Shown: positions 5,206-7,102 of the stretch, in pieces | Layout: each line of letters starts with the position of its first letter | Position numbering within the stretch: position 1 is the first letter of the stretch | Origin: an uncultured Collinsella sp. | GTDB lineage: Bacteria > Actinomycetota > Coriobacteriia > Coriobacteriales > Coriobacteriaceae | Assembly (NCBI GenBank): GCA_902493835.1 | Contig: CABURG010000087.1 | Span: forward strand, 1 to 7,102 | Reading direction: 5' to 3' | DNA length: 7,102 nucleotides | Position numbers and translations under genes: made by a program | The notes under the pieces: generated by a model | The model's database searches: none | The model's input: only the letters and a program-made list of their open reading frames with translations | Told to the model about the DNA's origin: nothing

Positions 5206-5309
5206 ATAACACTGCTCCTCGGATGCCTTGGTCCCAATCGGTGAAACCATGGTATCAGAGCGCGCAAAATAGGTTCGCAGAGGCTTTTTAGAAAGGTAAC
5301 CTCCAGCCC
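5206..5309. promoter_or_regulatory. Divergent thrC-lysC intergenic region
   Basis: These 104 bp must hold, or lie close to, the promoters for both genes. The thrC Shine-Dalgarno is at 5215-5220 on the minus strand. For lysC the only candidate is AAAGG at 5292-5296, rather far (13 bases) from the ATG. The eight-base palindrome ACCATGGT is at 5246-5253. No convincing -35/-10 pairs could be assigned on either strand. The space is too short for a lysine riboswitch, and no T-box features are seen. Confidence 0.55.
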
Positions 5310-6698
5310 ATGATTAAGATTGCCAAGTTTGGCGGCTCGTCGGTCGCCGACGCCGAACACTTTAAGAAGATCAAGGCCATCGTCGATGCCGACCCGGCTC
5401 GCCGTTTTGTGGTGGTTTCCGCCTGTGGTCGCCGCTTTAAGGGCGACACCAAGGTGACCGACCTGCTCTACCTGGTTAACGCGCACGTTAAGTACCACGT
5501 GTCGTGCGAGGAGCTGCTCGAGGACATCGGCCAGCGCTATTTTGATATCGCTGACGAGCTGGAGCTCACCTATCCCATCCGTGAGGAGTTCGCGGCTTTT
5601 GCCGAGCGCGCCCGCTCGGGCGGTTACTCCACCGAGGAGCTTGTGAGCCGCGGCGAGTACTTCACCGCTCGCCTGATGGCTGAGTACCTGGGCCTACCGT
5701 TCCTGGACGCCGCGACGGTTGTGGCGTTCCATCACGACGGTACGCTCAGCATGAACCGCACCTCCGAGCTGGTGCAAGAGTACGGTCAGCAGGGCGGCTT
5801 CGTTATGCCTGGCTTCTACGGCGCGACGCGCGAGGGCCAGATCAAGCTGCTCGACCGTGGCGGCGGCGACATTTCCGGCTCGATCCTGGCCAAGTGCCTA
5901 GGCGCCGACCTGTACGAGAACTGGACCGACGTTTCGGGCTTCTATTCTGCCGATCCTCGCATTGTGCCCGAGGCTCAGCCCATTGCGCGCGTTACCTACG
6001 AGGAGCTGCGCGAGCTTTCGTACATGGGCGCAAGCGTCCTGCACGAGGAGGCCGTGTTCCCTGTGCGTGAGGCGGGTATTCCGCTGGTCATCAAGAACAC
6101 CAATGCGCCGCAGGACCCCGGCACCATCATTAGCGAGACGGCTGATGAGGGCGAGGCGGAGCCCATCATTACCGGTGTGACCGGCAAGCGCGGTTTTGTC
6201 GCCATCAACGTTGCCCGCGACCGCACCAAACCCCGTGTCGGTTTTATGCGCCGCGCGCTTTCGGTCTTCGAGCGCTATGACGTTTCCGTCGAGCACATGC
6301 CCACCGGTGTCGACCGCTTTGGCGCCGTGGTGCAGGAGCAGGATGTGCACGACTCGCTGTACTCGCTCGTGGGCGACATTCAACAGGAGGTCGAGCCGCT
6401 CGAGATCGAGGTTGTCGAGGGCTTGGCGCTCATCGCTACCGTTGGCCGTAACCTGCGCGGCCGTGCAGGTATCTCGGGCCATCTGTTTGGCATGCTTGGT
6501 CAGGCCGGCGTGAGCGTGCGTATGATTTCGCAGAGCTGCGACGAGATCAATATCATTATCGGTGTCGAGGAGAAGGACTTCGACCTGGCGATTCAGACCA
6601 TTTACCGTGCCTTCTCCGATGAGAACGGCATTGTGAAGGTCTCCGACCTGGAGGCTCCCGCGCCGGTCGATCCCGCCCTGGTCGCGCTCAAAAAGTAG
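5310..6698 (+). CDS. lysC: Aspartate kinase, two ACT domains
   Basis: This cytoplasmic enzyme (EC 2.7.2.4) phosphorylates L-aspartate to 4-phospho-L-aspartate, the committed step to lysine, threonine, methionine and diaminopimelate. The product is 462 residues. The kinase domain (about 1-285) shows KFGGSS (6-11), VVVSACGRRFKGDTKVTDLL (33-52), LVSRGEYFTARLMAEYL (111-127), DRGGGDISGS (182-191) and WTDVSGFYSADPRIV (205-219). Two ACT regulatory domains follow (about 295-365 and 371-445), the second with MISQSCDEINIIIGV. The RFKGDTKVTDLL form recalls the monofunctional YclM/AK-III type rather than the actinobacterial Ask with an internal beta start. No homoserine dehydrogenase is fused. ACT domains imply feedback control by lysine and/or threonine, but the effector cannot be read from sequence. 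The ribosome binding site is weak (AAAGG). It is divergent from thrC; asd follows after a terminator. Confidence 0.97.
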   Translation: MIKIAKFGGSSVADAEHFKKIKAIVDADPARRFVVVSACGRRFKGDTKVTDLLYLVNAHVKYHVSCEELLEDIGQRYFDIADELELTYPIREEFAAFAERARSGGYSTEELVSRGEYFTARLMAEYLGLPFLDAATVVAFHHDGTLSMNRTSELVQEYGQQGGFVMPGFYGATREGQIKLLDRGGGDISGSILAKCLGADLYENWTDVSGFYSADPRIVPEAQPIARVTYEELRELSYMGASVLHEEAVFPVREAGIPLVIKNTNAPQDPGTIISETADEGEAEPIITGVTGKRGFVAINVARDRTKPRVGFMRRALSVFERYDVSVEHMPTGVDRFGAVVQEQDVHDSLYSLVGDIQQEVEPLEIEVVEGLALIATVGRNLRGRAGISGHLFGMLGQAGVSVRMISQSCDEINIIIGVEEKDFDLAIQTIYRAFSDENGIVKVSDLEAPAPVDPALVALKK

Positions 6699-6748
6699 CG
6701 GCTGCTCGGTGGATTTTTGGGCCATGTCTCAAAAATCTACGGCAGGGC

Positions 6749-6770
6749 GTTTCGTTTCGGTTTCGTTTCG
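6749..6770 (+). repeat. Tandem 11-bp repeat GTTTCGTTTCG (two copies)
   Basis: Two exact copies lie end to end at 6749-6759 and 6760-6770, just before the lysC terminator stem. A further GTTTCG occurs at 6780-6785, at the edge of the terminator loop. It is a simple-sequence tract without an evident function. Confidence 0.8.
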
Positions 6771-6804
6771 ACGGGGCGGGTTTCGTGCCCGCCCCGTTCT
6801 TGTA
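6771..6804 (+). terminator. Intrinsic terminator of lysC
   Basis: The stem ACGGGGCGGG (6771-6780) pairs perfectly with CCCGCCCCGT (6788-6797) around the loop TTTCGTG. It is followed by the short T-rich TCTTGTA. The T-tract is modest, but the ten-base GC-rich stem, 72 bp after the lysC stop and before the asd start, fits a Rho-independent terminator. Confidence 0.8.
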
Positions 6805-6871
6805 TACACTGGCAACAATAATCGGCCTGCTCGGCGTGCGGGCAAAAGCCACAACCTTTAAAGGGGGAAGC

Positions 6872-7102
6872 ATGAAACAGTACACGGTTGCTATTTTGGG
6901 CGCGACGGGAGCCGTGGGCACCCAGATGCTCGAGTGCCTCAACGAGCAGGAGTTCCCGGTCGGCAAGCTCAAGCTGTTGGCAAGCGCACGCTCCGCGGGC
7001 AAGACCGTTGAGTTCCGCGGTGAGCAGATCGTGATCGAAGAGGCTTGCCCCGAGGCCTTTGAGGGCTGCGACATCGTGCTCGGCGCTGCCGGCGACGACA
7101 TC
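6872..7102 (+). CDS. asd: Aspartate-semialdehyde dehydrogenase (3' end outside window)
   Basis: This NADPH-dependent enzyme (EC 1.2.1.11) reduces 4-phospho-aspartate, the LysC product, to L-aspartate 4-semialdehyde, the branch point to lysine/diaminopimelate and to homoserine. Only the first 77 codons are in the window, with no stop. They begin MKQYTVAILGATGAVGTQML, the family's N-terminal Rossmann nucleotide-binding motif (GATGAVG), followed by EFPVGKLKLLASARSAGK (residues 31-48), the conserved cofactor-contacting segment, and DIVLGAAG near the end. The ATG at 6872 has a strong purine-rich Shine-Dalgarno, AAGGGGGAAG, at 6861-6870. It lies 173 bp after lysC, with a terminator between, so it probably has its own promoter; TATACA at 6803-6808 might be a -10, but no good -35 is seen. 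Confidence 0.95.
   Translation, partial: MKQYTVAILGATGAVGTQMLECLNEQEFPVGKLKLLASARSAGKTVEFRGEQIVIEEACPEAFEGCDIVLGAAGDDI

Noticed and set aside
5206..5250. Upstream ATG at 5250 for thrC
   Set aside because: The extra 15 codons precede the conserved MGTYHSTRG start and would overlap the Shine-Dalgarno that serves ATG 5205.
5206..5309. Lysine riboswitch or attenuator before lysC
   Set aside because: The leader is at most about 100 bases with no long structured region, leader peptide or terminator hairpin.
5898..6725. Minus-strand frame of 275 codons opposite lysC
   Set aside because: It is an antisense shadow; lysC is intact with kinase and ACT motifs.
6688..7101. Minus-strand frame opposite asd
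   Set aside because: It covers the start of asd, which has a clear Rossmann motif and Shine-Dalgarno, and it would also run through the lysC terminator.
1..7102. CRISPR array, tRNA or rRNA genes, transposase or phage genes
   Set aside because: No regularly spaced repeats, no cloverleaf or ribosomal RNA sequence, and no transposase, integrase or phage protein motifs were seen.

Overview
The window looks like a chromosomal segment of a Coriobacteriia member, most likely Collinsella or a close relative. The evidence is the GC-rich housekeeping genes, the style of the aspartate-pathway proteins and the large intergenic palindromes. This assignment rests on recognition, not on a search. Most of the window is ordinary metabolism, and I see no convincing new defence system or mobile element.

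Region 1 (1-1360): the 3' part of the ribosome-assembly GTPase gene engB/ysxC, then a 130-bp gap with a 19-bp-arm inverted repeat directly before a consensus TTGACA hexamer. A gene follows for a two-part protein whose C-terminal end is an XRE-type helix-turn-helix.

Region 2 (1361-2464): an AT-richer accessory patch. On the minus strand it holds a probable two-gene unit: a secreted protein of about 171 residues (DUF5626-like by eye) and, 24 bp after it, a 34-residue single-span membrane protein with its own strong ribosome binding site. A hairpin terminator follows the small gene.

Region 3 (2465-5205, minus strand): threonine synthase (thrC) and then homoserine kinase (thrB), which catalyse the last two steps of threonine synthesis. 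They are not a simple tight operon. A good intrinsic terminator follows thrC. thrB is bracketed by two unrelated long palindromes, 112 bp just before its ribosome binding site and 117 bp just after its stop codon.

Region 4 (5206-7102, plus strand): lysC (aspartate kinase) is divergent from thrC. A terminator follows it, then the 5' part of asd (aspartate-semialdehyde dehydrogenase), cut by the window end. LysC and Asd make aspartate semialdehyde. Homoserine dehydrogenase, which links it to ThrB and ThrC, is not in the window.

The points most worth a second look are the paired palindromes around thrB, the unannotated 34-residue membrane protein with its secreted partner, and the inverted repeat in front of the XRE gene.
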